Of a DNA stretch of 64,000 nucleotides, positions 7,519 through 15,495 are shown piece by piece. The position numbers and the translations under genes are program-made. Each line of letters opens with the position of its first letter. Within the stretch, counting starts at the first letter, position 1. The notes beneath the pieces are model-generated. The model searched no databases and was not told the DNA's origin. It saw only the letters and a list, made by a program, of their open reading frames with translations. The stretch is from contig NZ_JAIUJY010000002.1 of NCBI RefSeq assembly GCF_020166105.1, positions 1-64,000 of the forward strand, written 5' to 3'. The DNA is from Blastococcus sp. LR1. Lineage in GTDB: Bacteria; Actinomycetota; Actinomycetes; Mycobacteriales; Geodermatophilaceae.

Positions 7519-8472
7519 CTACAGCGCCAGGTCGCGCAGCTGCTCGAGCTGCAGCGTCGCCGCCCGCAGGCCGATCCCGGTGTAGAAGACGTCGTCCTCG
7601 ACGGCGTAGGCGCGGTCCTCGGCCACGGCGGTCAGCCGCGGCCAGAGCGGCCCGGCCACGGCCGCCTGCTCGCCGGAGTCCTCGGCCGGGCCGTAGGAGA
7701 AGTACAGGACGAGATCGGCGTCGGCCTGCGTCAGCTACTCGGCGGAGAGCTCCGCGAAGGTCGGCGTCTCTCCGGTGGGCAGCTGCAGCTGGTCCAGGCC
7801 GATGTCGGCCAGCACGGTTCCGATGAACGACTCCGCGGTGTAGACGCGGATGGTCCCCTCCACGAATCGCATCGCGCTGACCGTCGTGCCCGCCGGGTCC
7901 CCGAGGTCCTCGCCCAGGGCGGCCGCATCCGCCTCGTAGTCGTCCAGCGCCGAGCGCGCCTCGTCCTCCAGCCCGAGAGCCCGGGCGTCCAGCAGCAGGT
8001 TCTCCTTCCAGACCGCACCCACCTTCTCGGCGAAGACCGTCGGGGCGATCTGCGCGAGCTGCTCGTAGATGTCCTCGTGCCGCACCTTGTTGGAGAGGAT
8101 CAGGTCCGGCTCCAGCGCCGCGATCGCCTCGAGGTCCGGCTCGGCGATGGTGCCCACGACCTCGACGCCTTCGGCGTCCTCGGCCAGGTAGCTCAGGAAG
8201 CCGTCGGAGACAGCGGTGGTGACGGCTCCCACGGGGGTGACGCCGAGCGAGAGCACCGAGTCCAGCTCACCGGTGTCCAGGACGACGACCCGCTCGGGGC
8301 GCGACGGAATCTCGGTGCTGCCCATCGCGTGCTCGACGGTGAGGGGGAAGCCCTCCCCCTCGGCCGCCGGCCCGGCGGCGGTCTCCTCGCGGTCCGGGCT
8401 CCCTCCGCAGGCGGTGAGCGCCAGGGTGGCGGCGAGGCCGAGCGTGACGGCTCGGAGCATGCGTGTCGTCAT
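7519..8472 (-). pseudogene. Siderophore ABC transporter substrate-binding lipoprotein, interrupted by an amber codon
   Basis: The ATG at 8472 is preceded by AGGAG. The N-terminus is a lipoprotein signal with lipobox LTAC (L-A-L-T-A-C). The body is a FecB/FepB-type periplasmic-binding fold: ERVVVLDTGELDSVLSLGV, GTIAEPDLEAIAALEPDLIL. The frame is stopped by TAG at 7735-7737 after FAELSAE. Reading through gives 71 more residues with family-like sequence (LTQADADLVLYFSYG, then a VEDDVFYTGIGLRAA region) to a natural stop at 7519. A single C-to-T change from CAG (Gln) explains it. The truncated 245-residue product would lack the C-terminal lobe tail. It may be a true pseudogene, a sequencing error, or weakly suppressed. 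Confidence 0.85.
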
Positions 8473-8549
8473 TCGTTCTCCTGGTCCGGTCAGCACGTCC
8501 AGGGACGGGCTCTGGTCACGGCGGCAGCCGTGTGCAAGACTGCCGAAAG

Positions 8550-8568
8550 CCAGGTGAGGCTAGCCTAA
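8550..8568. promoter_or_regulatory. IdeR/DtxR-type iron box in a divergent promoter
   Basis: CCAGGTGAGGCTAGCCTAA matches the IdeR consensus at 15 of 19 positions. It lies between the divergently transcribed siderophore-binding lipoprotein and the siderophore-interacting protein, so both are probably repressed when iron is sufficient. Confidence 0.75.
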
Positions 8569-8608
8569 GTCGAGAGACGGTCTGCACCTGCCGAACCCGG
8601 GAGACCGC

Positions 8609-9544
8609 GTGACAGTCGAGACCGTTCAGGTCCCCGCCTACCGCACGTTCCCGGTGCAGGTGGCCCGCGTGCAGCGGCTGAGCGAGAGCTTCCTGCGGAT
8701 CACGTTCACCGGCCCCGAGCTGGACCTCTTCGCCTCCAACGGCTGGGACCAGCGGATCAAGGTCCTCCTCCCCCTCCCCGGCCGCGGCCTGGTCGACTGC
8801 CCGTCGGGCGACGACTGGTACGGCGAGTGGCGGGCGCTCCCGCCGGAGCGCCAGATGCCGATCCGCACGTACACGGTCCGGGCGGCGCGGCCCGAGGCCT
8901 TCGAGGTCGACGTCGACTTCGTGCTGCACGGCGCGACCGGGCCGGCGTCGGCCTGGGCCGAGGAGGCCGCGGCCGGCGACGAGGTCGTCCTCGTCGGCCC
9001 CGACGCCCGCTTTCCCGGGCCCACCGGCGGCTACGAGTGGCACCCGCCGGCCGACGCGTCCTGCCTGCTGATCGCCGGTGACGAGACCGCGGTGCCGGCG
9101 ATCTGCGCGATCGTCGAGACCCTGCCCGAGGGGCGGCACGCCCGTGTCCTGCTCGAGGTGCCCACCGCCGTCGACGCACTGAACCTCGCCACTCCGCGCG
9201 GGGTGGTGGTCACCTGGCTGCCGCGTCAGACGGTCGCGGGAGCGCCGCCGGCCCCGCGGGGGCAGCTGCTCACCGCCGCCGTCGCCGCCACCGTCCGCGA
9301 GTTGGGCGACCGGCTCGCGCCCGGGTCCGCTCCCGAGCTCACCGACGTCGACGTCGACTCCGAGATCCTCTGGGAGGTGCCCGACGACACGACCGTCCGC
9401 GGGTCATCGGGCGTCTACGCGTGGCTCGCGGGTGAGGCCGGCGTGGTGAAGGGCCTGCGCCGGCACCTGGTGCAGGACGTCGGCGTCGACCGTCGCTCGG
9501 TCGCGTTCATGGGCTACTGGCGCGAGGGCCGGACCAGCGACTGA
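8609..9544 (+). CDS. Siderophore-interacting protein (ViuB-type FAD reductase)
   Basis: 311 residues, GTG start with GGGAG about five bases upstream. The N-terminal FAD-binding barrel contains the RTYTVRAARPE motif that holds the flavin (R-x-Y-T/S), followed by VDVDFVLHGATGPASAWA, typical of the SIP/ViuB family. The C-terminal NAD(P)H-binding part includes CLLIAGDETAVPAI and the final FMGYWREG. These cytoplasmic enzymes reduce ferric siderophores to release iron. It is divergent from the siderophore-binding gene with an IdeR box between. Confidence 0.92.
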   Translation: MTVETVQVPAYRTFPVQVARVQRLSESFLRITFTGPELDLFASNGWDQRIKVLLPLPGRGLVDCPSGDDWYGEWRALPPERQMPIRTYTVRAARPEAFEVDVDFVLHGATGPASAWAEEAAAGDEVVLVGPDARFPGPTGGYEWHPPADASCLLIAGDETAVPAICAIVETLPEGRHARVLLEVPTAVDALNLATPRGVVVTWLPRQTVAGAPPAPRGQLLTAAVAATVRELGDRLAPGSAPELTDVDVDSEILWEVPDDTTVRGSSGVYAWLAGEAGVVKGLRRHLVQDVGVDRRSVAFMGYWREGRTSD

Positions 9545-9555
9545 CCACCTCCGTT

Positions 9556-9568
9556 TGACACCGTGTCA
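9556..9568. promoter_or_regulatory. Palindromic operator candidate
   Basis: TGACACCGTGTCA is a perfect palindrome around a central C. It lies 22 bases upstream of the small membrane gene at 9591. TTGACA at 9555-9560 could also be a -35 element. The binding protein is unknown. Confidence 0.4.
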
Positions 9569-9590
9569 TCGGCCGGTGTCACATGGGTGG

Positions 9591-9809
9591 ATGCCGAACT
9601 ACGACGTGCTCGCCATGGACGGCCTGAGCATCATCGGGACCGTCGGCTTCTTCGTGCCCGCCGCGCTCCTGATCGCCCTCGTCGCCGGCGCGGTGGTCCG
9701 CGACCGCCGGATCAGCGCGCGCGAGGCCGCCGACGACGCCACCCGGGAGGGGCTGGCCCGCGAATCGCTCCCGGAGGACGGCGCCGCTACTCCTCCGCGA
9801 GCTGACTGA
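9591..9809 (+). CDS. Small single-pass membrane protein
   Basis: 72 residues from ATG 9591. A short soluble start, one membrane helix at about residues 10-34 (IIGTVGFFVPAALLIALVAGAVV), then a charged tail (RDRRISAREAADDA). The end overlaps the 3' end of the convergent MerR-family gene by 23 bases. No family is recognised. The palindrome just upstream and a clean membrane helix support a real gene, but the ribosome binding site is weak. Confidence 0.5.
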   Translation: MPNYDVLAMDGLSIIGTVGFFVPAALLIALVAGAVVRDRRISAREAADDATREGLARESLPEDGAATPPRAD

Positions 9810-10560
9810 GCGCGGCTTCGACCGCCACCTCGACCTCGGTGGCCATCTCCGTGCGGAACGCCGCGAGCAAGGCCTGCGCGGCCACGGGCTGCAGCCGCGT
9901 GACGGTGGCCAGGATCTCGTCCAGCCGTTCGCGCGGCGCCCCGGCCTCCACGAACTCCCGCCATCCGGTGTCGACGAACATCTCCACGTAGATGCGTGCG
10001 ATCTCCCGCACGTGCGCGTTGACCTGCGCCTGGGCCGTGATCAGCGCCGCCGGCGGCACACCGAGCTCCACCACCTGCAGACCGGCCGTGAGCAGGGCGG
10101 GGTCGAGCACCCGCATCCGGCTGTCGTCGAGCCGCTCCACCAGGCCCATCTCGACCAGCTGGTCGATCACGTCGGGCTGCTCGGGCACGCCCGCGCGCGC
10201 CGCGAGCTCGGCGCCGGTCGTGATCTCCGGCTCCGCGGGCAGCCAGGGCGCGAGCAGCGCGCGATGCAGCGCGAGGGTGGCCGAGCTCGTGGTGGCCGGC
10301 GCGCTGGACAGCGTGCGCTCGATCATCGCGAGGGAGTAGCCCTCGGCCAGCATCTCGCGCACCAGCAGCAGGCGGGCGACGTGTTCGCGCCCGTAGTAAC
10401 CGGTCCGGCCGACCATCCGGGGCGGCGGCAGGAGGCCTCGCGCGGAGTACGCGCGGACGTTGCGCACGGTGACGCCGACCCGCGCGGCGAGTTCGTCGAC
10501 GGTCAGCTGAGGATCGGACGGCTCGTTCGCCGGCTCGATCTGCGGTGCGCTCACGCTCAC
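9787..10560 (-). CDS. MerR-family transcriptional regulator
   Basis: 257 residues. Residues 18-86 are a MerR winged helix: LTVDELAARVGVTVRNVRAY, SARGLLPPPRMVGRTGYYG, HVARLLLVREMLAEGYSLAMI. The C-terminal 170 residues are alpha-helical without the cysteines of metal sensors, so the ligand is probably not a metal. The GTG at 10560 follows GGAAGG closely; GTG at 10554 is an equally good start. It is divergent from the membrane operon starting at 10663, separated by about 100 bases, and is its most likely regulator. Confidence 0.85.
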   Translation of the reverse strand: MSVSAPQIEPANEPSDPQLTVDELAARVGVTVRNVRAYSARGLLPPPRMVGRTGYYGREHVARLLLVREMLAEGYSLAMIERTLSSAPATTSSATLALHRALLAPWLPAEPEITTGAELAARAGVPEQPDVIDQLVEMGLVERLDDSRMRVLDPALLTAGLQVVELGVPPAALITAQAQVNAHVREIARIYVEMFVDTGWREFVEAGAPRERLDEILATVTRLQPVAAQALLAAFRTEMATEVEVAVEAALSQLAEE

Positions 10561-10662
10561 GTCCTTCCCTTCGTGACCACACGGTAAGCCGCTCGTTCTA
10601 TGTATCAGTTGTCGATGTCACCGTGATGGGTGTTCCATAGCCCCATGCCTCGAGGGAGAGCC

Positions 10663-12540
10663 ATGTCACTGGCCGCTGAATCACGTCCCGCCGGGGGCGC
10701 CGCCATCGGTGAGGTGCTGGTCGCCACCGGGATCGGCCTCGGGCTGACGGTGATCCTGCTGGCGCTCGTCTGGCTGCACCGCACCCGCCGCTCCACGGTC
10801 CTGACGACGATCGGGAATCGTCTCGGCTCCGCCACGGGGGTCCCCGCCTGGGTGGCGCTGCCGACCGTCCTCACGACGATCTCGCTGCTGGTCGCCCTGC
10901 TGGGGATGCTCTGGGACATCGCGCTGCACATCGGCGTCGGCCGCGACGAGGGTCCGCTGGCGAACCCCGCGCACTTCCTCATCCTCTTCGGCCTCTTCGG
11001 CGTCTTCGCCGGCGGCATCCTCGCCTGCGCCATGCCGTTGGACGAGAAGCCCGGCCCCTCGGCGATCCACTTCCTGCGTGGCTGGGACGTCCCGGTCGGT
11101 GGCGTGATCCTCACCGCGGCCGGCTTCTACGCCCTCCTCGGCTTCCCGCTGGACGACGTCTGGCACCGGATGTTCGGCCAGGACGTCACCCTCTGGGGCC
11201 CGACGCACCTCATGCTCATCGGCGGCGCCGGCCTCTCCATCATCGGCCTGCTGCTCCTCGAGCAGGAGGGCCACGGCGGGCTCTCCACCGACGACGGCGA
11301 CCGCAAGGTCGGCCAGACCGCCCGCTTCGTCCGCCAGGCCTCGGCCATGGGTGGCCTGCTGCTGGGCCTGTCGGTGTTCCAGGGCGAGTACGACTTCGAC
11401 GTCCCCCAGTTCCGGCTGGTCCTCGAGCCGCTGATGATCGCCGGGGCCGCCGGCGTCGCGCTGGTCGCGGCCCGCCTGTTCATGGGTCGCGGCGGCGCGC
11501 TCGCCGCGGTCGCGTTCTTCCTCGTCATCCGGGGCGGGATCGCGCTGATCGTCGGGTTCGGGTTCGACGAGATCACCCCGTCGTTCCCGCTGTACCTGGG
11601 CTCGGCGATCATCGTCGAGCTGCTGGCCCTGGCGGTCGGGCTCTTCCGCCGGCCGCTGGTCTTCGGTGCCGTCGCCGGCCTGCTGATCGGCACGCTCGGG
11701 CACGCCACCGAGGCCGGCTGGACCCAGTTCACCCAGACCCTCGAGTGGAACAGCGACATCCTCGTCGAGGGCACCCTGATGGCGATCGTCGGCGGCGTCG
11801 CCGGCGGCCTGCTGGGCGCGCTGCTCGCCTCTGGTCTGCGTCGCCGACTGCCCCGCCCCGCCATCGCCCGCACCGTGCTCGTCGGCTCCCTGGTCGCGCT
11901 GGCCGCCGGGGTCGCCAACGGGCTGATGGCGACGGTGCCGGACGACGTCCAGGCGACGTTCGGCATCGAGGACGTCGAGACCGACCCCCGCACGGCCGAC
12001 GTGACAGTCGAGCTGGACCCGGCCGACTTCGTGGACGATCCGGCCTGGGTGCAGATCACCGCCTGGCAGGGCCAGGGCCTAGTCGTCACCCAGCTCGAGC
12101 GCACCGGTGAGGGCACCTACCGGACGACCGAGCCGGTGCCGCTGCACGGCACGTGGAAGACGCTGCTGCGGATCCACGACGGGCGCACCCTCACCGCGGT
12201 GCCGATCTACCTCCCGGCCGACGAGGCGATCGGCGAGGACGAGCTCCCCGCCGAGGACGGCATGACCCGCTCGGCGATCCCCGAGGTCGAGATCCTGCAG
12301 CGCGAGCTGAAGGACGCCACCGGAAGCCTGTGGACGATCTCCAACCTCGTCGTCCTGGCCTGCACGCTGGCGCTCATCGGCGCCATCGCGTGGGGCGTGG
12401 GCCGGTACTCCCGGCGCGCGAGCGCCGTCGAGCCGTACGCCGACGCCCCGGCGGACAGCGCCGCGGAGGGCACCACCGAGGGCACGACCCAGGACGCCAC
12501 GAGCCAGGGCAGCACGGCGCGCGGCGCGGCGGGCCGATGA
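10663..12540 (+). CDS. Histidine-rich polytopic membrane protein with extracytoplasmic C-terminal domain
   Basis: 625 residues from ATG 10663 (GGGAG upstream). About ten membrane helices fill residues 15-440. Histidines sit in or beside the helices in repeated patterns: WDIALHIG, NPAHFLI, DDVWHRMFG, WGPTHLML, suggesting a metal or haem site in the membrane. Residues about 450-550 are an exported beta-rich domain (PADFVDDPAWVQITAW, PVPLHGTWKTLLRIHDGRTL) that resembles FixH/YtkA-like modules, followed by one more helix and a Ser/Thr/Glu-rich tail. First of three overlapping genes with a cupredoxin-like lipoprotein. I do not recognise a named function; a role in copper or redox handling at the membrane is inference. 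Confidence 0.65.
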   Translation: MSLAAESRPAGGAAIGEVLVATGIGLGLTVILLALVWLHRTRRSTVLTTIGNRLGSATGVPAWVALPTVLTTISLLVALLGMLWDIALHIGVGRDEGPLANPAHFLILFGLFGVFAGGILACAMPLDEKPGPSAIHFLRGWDVPVGGVILTAAGFYALLGFPLDDVWHRMFGQDVTLWGPTHLMLIGGAGLSIIGLLLLEQEGHGGLSTDDGDRKVGQTARFVRQASAMGGLLLGLSVFQGEYDFDVPQFRLVLEPLMIAGAAGVALVAARLFMGRGGALAAVAFFLVIRGGIALIVGFGFDEITPSFPLYLGSAIIVELLALAVGLFRRPLVFGAVAGLLIGTLGHATEAGWTQFTQTLEWNSDILVEGTLMAIVGGVAGGLLGALLASGLRRRLPRPAIARTVLVGSLVALAAGVANGLMATVPDDVQATFGIEDVETDPRTADVTVELDPADFVDDPAWVQITAWQGQGLVVTQLERTGEGTYRTTEPVPLHGTWKTLLRIHDGRTLTAVPIYLPADEAIGEDELPAEDGMTRSAIPEVEILQRELKDATGSLWTISNLVVLACTLALIGAIAWGVGRYSRRASAVEPYADAPADSAAEGTTEGTTQDATSQGSTARGAAGR

Positions 12541-12965
12541 GTCGGCGGATCCTCGCCCTCTCCCTGCTCCCCCTCTCCCTGGTCCTCGCCGGCTGCGCCG
12601 GCACCGAGGCTCCGGACGCGGCCGAGCCCAGCTCGGCCGCGTCCACCCCGGCGGAGGGCGCGGCAGGGAGCAGCGCGGTCACGACGTCTCCTCCCGCTCC
12701 GGCCGGGACCGCCCTGGAGGTCCAGGTCGCCGGCGGCGCGGTCACCGGTGACACGGGGCGGGTGCCCGTTCCGCTGGGGGACGCGGTGACGGTGACGATC
12801 ACCAGTGACACCCCCGACGAGGCCCACCTGCACGGGTACGACGTCACCGCGGACCTCCCGGCGGGGACCCCCGCGGAGCTGACCTTCGACGCGACGATTC
12901 CCGGGGTCTTCGAGCTCGAGCTGCACGAGGCCGGGACGGTGCTGCTGACGCTGCAGGTCGGATGA
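12537..12965 (+). CDS. Cupredoxin-like lipoprotein
   Basis: 142 residues; the start overlaps the previous stop. Lipoprotein signal with lipobox LAGC (Cys19). A Ser/Ala/Pro linker follows, then a beta sandwich of about 85 residues: VQVAGGAVTGDTGRVPVPLG, VTVTITSDTPDEAHLHGYDV, IPGVFELELHEAGTVLLTLQ. This is the cupredoxin_1/EfeO-like pattern. The histidines of EAHLHGY and ELELHEAG could bind a metal, but the usual type-1 copper cysteine is absent. It is anchored outside the membrane between two polytopic proteins and may pass a ligand to them (inference). Confidence 0.7.
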   Translation: MSRRILALSLLPLSLVLAGCAGTEAPDAAEPSSAASTPAEGAAGSSAVTTSPPAPAGTALEVQVAGGAVTGDTGRVPVPLGDAVTVTITSDTPDEAHLHGYDVTADLPAGTPAELTFDATIPGVFELELHEAGTVLLTLQVG

Positions 12966-14266
12966 ACCTGCTCGCCCACGGGGTGGGGTCGCGCACGGAC
13001 CTCCCCATCCCGCTCGGTCTGGCGCTGTACGGGGCCGGGGCCGCGATCCTGATCAGCTTCGCGGCGCTGCTGCTCTTCTGGCGCGCGCCGAAGCTGGGCG
13101 GCCCCGGCTCCGGGCGCCCGCTGCCGGAGAGCGTCCAGCGGGTCGCGGACAGCCCCGCCGTCCGCCGGATCCTGCAGGCGCTGGCGTTGGCGCTGAGCCT
13201 CGTGGTCCTCGCCGCCGCCGCCGCCGGCCCGCCGGAGACGCGACTCAACCTGGCGCCGTGGGCGCTGTACGTGACCTTCTGGGTGGGGCTGGTGCCGGCC
13301 AGCCTGCTGCTGGGGCCGGTCTGGCGTGCGGTCAACCCGCTGCGCCTGCTGCACGCGGTGCTGAGCCTCGTGGTCCGCACCGCCCCGGGCGCGGGGCGGC
13401 TCCCGGCGCTGGGTCTCTGGCCGGCCTCGGTCTCGCTGCTGGTCTTCCTGTGGTTCGAGCTCGTCTACCCGGACCGCGCGGAGCCGGCGACCGTCGCGGC
13501 GTTCCTCATCGCGTACGCGGTGGCGCACACCGCCCTGGCCCTCTGGTTCGGCGCGGGCTGGTTCGCCCAGGGCGACGGGTTCGAGGTCTACTCCACCCTC
13601 GTCGCCCGGCTGTCCCCCTGGGGCCGCCGCGACGACGGACGGCTGGTCCTCCGCAACCCGCTGACCAATGCCATCGCCACCCCGGAGACCCCCGGGCTCG
13701 CCGCCGTGGTGGTCGTGCTGCTCGGGTCGACGGCCTTCGACGGGATCACCCGGACCGTCTGGTGGCAGACCGGGCCGGGTTCGGCCAACGACTCCTTCTC
13801 CGGCACGGTCGGGCTGGTCGTGAGCATCGCCCTCGTCGCAGCCCTCTACCTGCTGGGCACCCGTCTCTCCGGACGGCTGGCCGGGCAGCCCCTCGCCATC
13901 CAGCCCCGGCGGTACGCGGCGACGGTCATCCCGATCGCGCTCGGCTACACGATCGCGCACTACTTCAGCCTGCTGCTCCTCGACGGCCAGACGACGTGGA
14001 TCCTCGCCAGCAACCCGTTCGGCACTCCGGGCACCGACCTCTTCGGCACCTACGGCAACGTCGTCGACCTCACCGCGGTCAGCCCCGACACCATCGCCTA
14101 CGTGCAGGTGGGCGGGGTGATCGCGGGGCACGTCGCCGGGGTGACCCTGGCCCACGAGCGCGCCCTGCTCTCCGAGCGGCGGGCCCGCGCCTCGGACCAG
14201 CTGCCGCTCGTCGTGGTCATGGTGCTCTTCACCATCGGCGGCCTGGGGCTCCTGTTCGGGTTCTGA
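12962..14266 (+). CDS. Polytopic membrane protein, third gene of the cupredoxin operon
   Basis: 434 residues; ATG overlaps the previous stop. It begins with a short exported-like segment (NLLAHGVGSRTDLPIPLGLA) followed by about eleven hydrophobic helices. Notable residues: HGVGSRTDLP near the N-terminus, AYAVAHTALALW, ALGYTIAHYFSLLL and VIAGHVAGVTLAHERAL, again histidines in membrane segments. No transporter motif such as an ATP site is seen. Tight coupling to the cupredoxin-like lipoprotein suggests one complex. The function is unknown. Confidence 0.65.
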   Translation: MNLLAHGVGSRTDLPIPLGLALYGAGAAILISFAALLLFWRAPKLGGPGSGRPLPESVQRVADSPAVRRILQALALALSLVVLAAAAAGPPETRLNLAPWALYVTFWVGLVPASLLLGPVWRAVNPLRLLHAVLSLVVRTAPGAGRLPALGLWPASVSLLVFLWFELVYPDRAEPATVAAFLIAYAVAHTALALWFGAGWFAQGDGFEVYSTLVARLSPWGRRDDGRLVLRNPLTNAIATPETPGLAAVVVVLLGSTAFDGITRTVWWQTGPGSANDSFSGTVGLVVSIALVAALYLLGTRLSGRLAGQPLAIQPRRYAATVIPIALGYTIAHYFSLLLLDGQTTWILASNPFGTPGTDLFGTYGNVVDLTAVSPDTIAYVQVGGVIAGHVAGVTLAHERALLSERRARASDQLPLVVVMVLFTIGGLGLLFGF

Positions 14267-14403
14267 GCTCCCCCGACCGCGTCACCCGATAGGGGCCTCC
14301 TCGGTCCGCGGGGCTCCAGCCGAGGCCGTCCAGGGTCGATGTCTCCAGAGCACGCCCGGCATCCGCGCCGGCCCCTGTCCGCCCAGCCCGGAGGAACGCT
14401 GCC

Positions 14404-14676
14404 GTGATCGCTGTCACCTGCTCCAACGGCGAGCACTTCTCCGTCGACCCGGACGCCATCGAGCGGATCGAGCACCACGGCGACACGCTCGTCGTCCTCA
14501 CCGACGGCACGCACTTCGTGGTCCAGGCCGACGTCGAGGACCTGCTCCGCTCGATCAGCACGCACCGCGCCCGGGCTCTCGTGCGCCGGGCCCGGCTCGT
14601 CGGCGGCTACGCCGCACTGCCCACCGCCGCGCGGCTGGCCCGGCGGCACGGCGTCACCACCACCGCGGCTCCCTGA
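14404..14676 (+). CDS. FlbD/SwrD-like small protein
   Basis: 90 residues, GTG start with GGAGG nine bases upstream. Residues 1-50 follow the FlbD/SwrD pattern: MIAVTCSNGEHFSVDPDAIE, then IEHHGDTLVVLTDGTHFVVQ and VEDLLRSI. FlbD proteins normally sit in flagellar operons. No flagellar gene is in this window, and the protein has an extra basic C-terminal helix (RARALVRRARLVGG). It is likely a free-standing relative with another role. Unknown function. Confidence 0.6.
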   Translation: MIAVTCSNGEHFSVDPDAIERIEHHGDTLVVLTDGTHFVVQADVEDLLRSISTHRARALVRRARLVGGYAALPTAARLARRHGVTTTAAP

Positions 14677-14685
14677 CGTTCGCTG

Positions 14686-15348
14686 CTAGCCGGCTCCGTC
14701 GGAGGAGGAGGACGGCGGACGCAGCTGGGGAAGCACCAGCTTCCAGAAGTTCTCCAGGCGGGCGAGCAGGTCGCGCCGGCCGGTGAGCTCCCACGACACC
14801 TGCTGCATGCCGAAGAAGCTCGCCACGATGGCCTGGGCCGTGCCCTCCGGCTCCACCGCGCGGTTGATCTCACCGCGACGCTGCCCCTCGATGATCAGCG
14901 AGCAGATCGCCCCCTGCCAGCCGACGTAGGGCTGCGGGAGCTTCGCCATCGCCTCCGCGGGCAGCTCCGCCAGCAGCCGCTTCGCCGCCTGCGTGGTGAG
15001 GTCGCTGCTGAACTGGTCAGCCGCCTTGTAGGTGCAGGCGACCAGCGCGTCGAGCGCGTCGGGGTGGGCGGCCATGACCTCGGCCAGCATCGGCGGCCAG
15101 CTGCCGTACATCTCCCGCACGATCTCGAGGGCGATCTCCTCCTTGGAGGGGAAGTGCCAGTAGACCGCGCCCTTGGTCATCCCGGTGCCCGCGACGATGT
15201 CGTTCAGCGACGCGCTGGCGTAGCCCCGCGTGCTGAACAGCGTGGCGGCCGCCTCGATGATCAGCCGTCGGGTGGCGGCGCTGTCACTGGCCCGGCCGCG
15301 CGGTCGACGACCGGCGGGCACAGCGTCGAGCGGCTCGATCACCACCAC
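14686..15348 (-). CDS. TetR-family regulator
   Basis: About 220 residues. The helix-turn-helix is at about residues 20-65: RRLIIEAAATLFSTRGYASA, SLNDIVAGTGMTKGAVYWHF, typical of the ScbR/gamma-butyrolactone-receptor-like branch. The C-terminal domain (LTTQAAKRLLAELP, IEGQRRGEI, SFFGMQQVSWELTGRRDL) also resembles that branch. Three consecutive GTG codons follow GGAGG; I give the first (15348), and the second or third would change the length by one or two residues. No obvious target adjoins it. Confidence 0.85.
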   Translation of the reverse strand: MVVIEPLDAVPAGRRPRGRASDSAATRRLIIEAAATLFSTRGYASASLNDIVAGTGMTKGAVYWHFPSKEEIALEIVREMYGSWPPMLAEVMAAHPDALDALVACTYKAADQFSSDLTTQAAKRLLAELPAEAMAKLPQPYVGWQGAICSLIIEGQRRGEINRAVEPEGTAQAIVASFFGMQQVSWELTGRRDLLARLENFWKLVLPQLRPPSSSSDGAG

Positions 15349-15442
15349 GTGCCTCCCTCGGTCCGGCGTTCCGGCGATGGGCGAGCGTAGCGGCCCCAGC
15401 TGGGAATCCGGGGACCATGCTCGCCCCATCGGCGGAGACGTG

Positions 15443-15485
15443 CGTCCGGCCCCCGCCTCCGGGCTGCGGAGACGAGGGCCGGACG
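15443..15485 (-). terminator. Terminator of the SGNH hydrolase gene
   Basis: A 10-bp G/C inverted repeat (15443-15452 and 15476-15485) lies just beyond the SGNH hydrolase stop. There is no T-run, as is common in this DNA. Confidence 0.55.
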
Positions 15486-15495
15486 GAACGGCTGA

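Noticed and set aside
7735-7737. TAG as a recoded sense codon
   Set aside because: No sign of recoding; other genes in the window use TAG as a normal stop, for example at 41498-41500.
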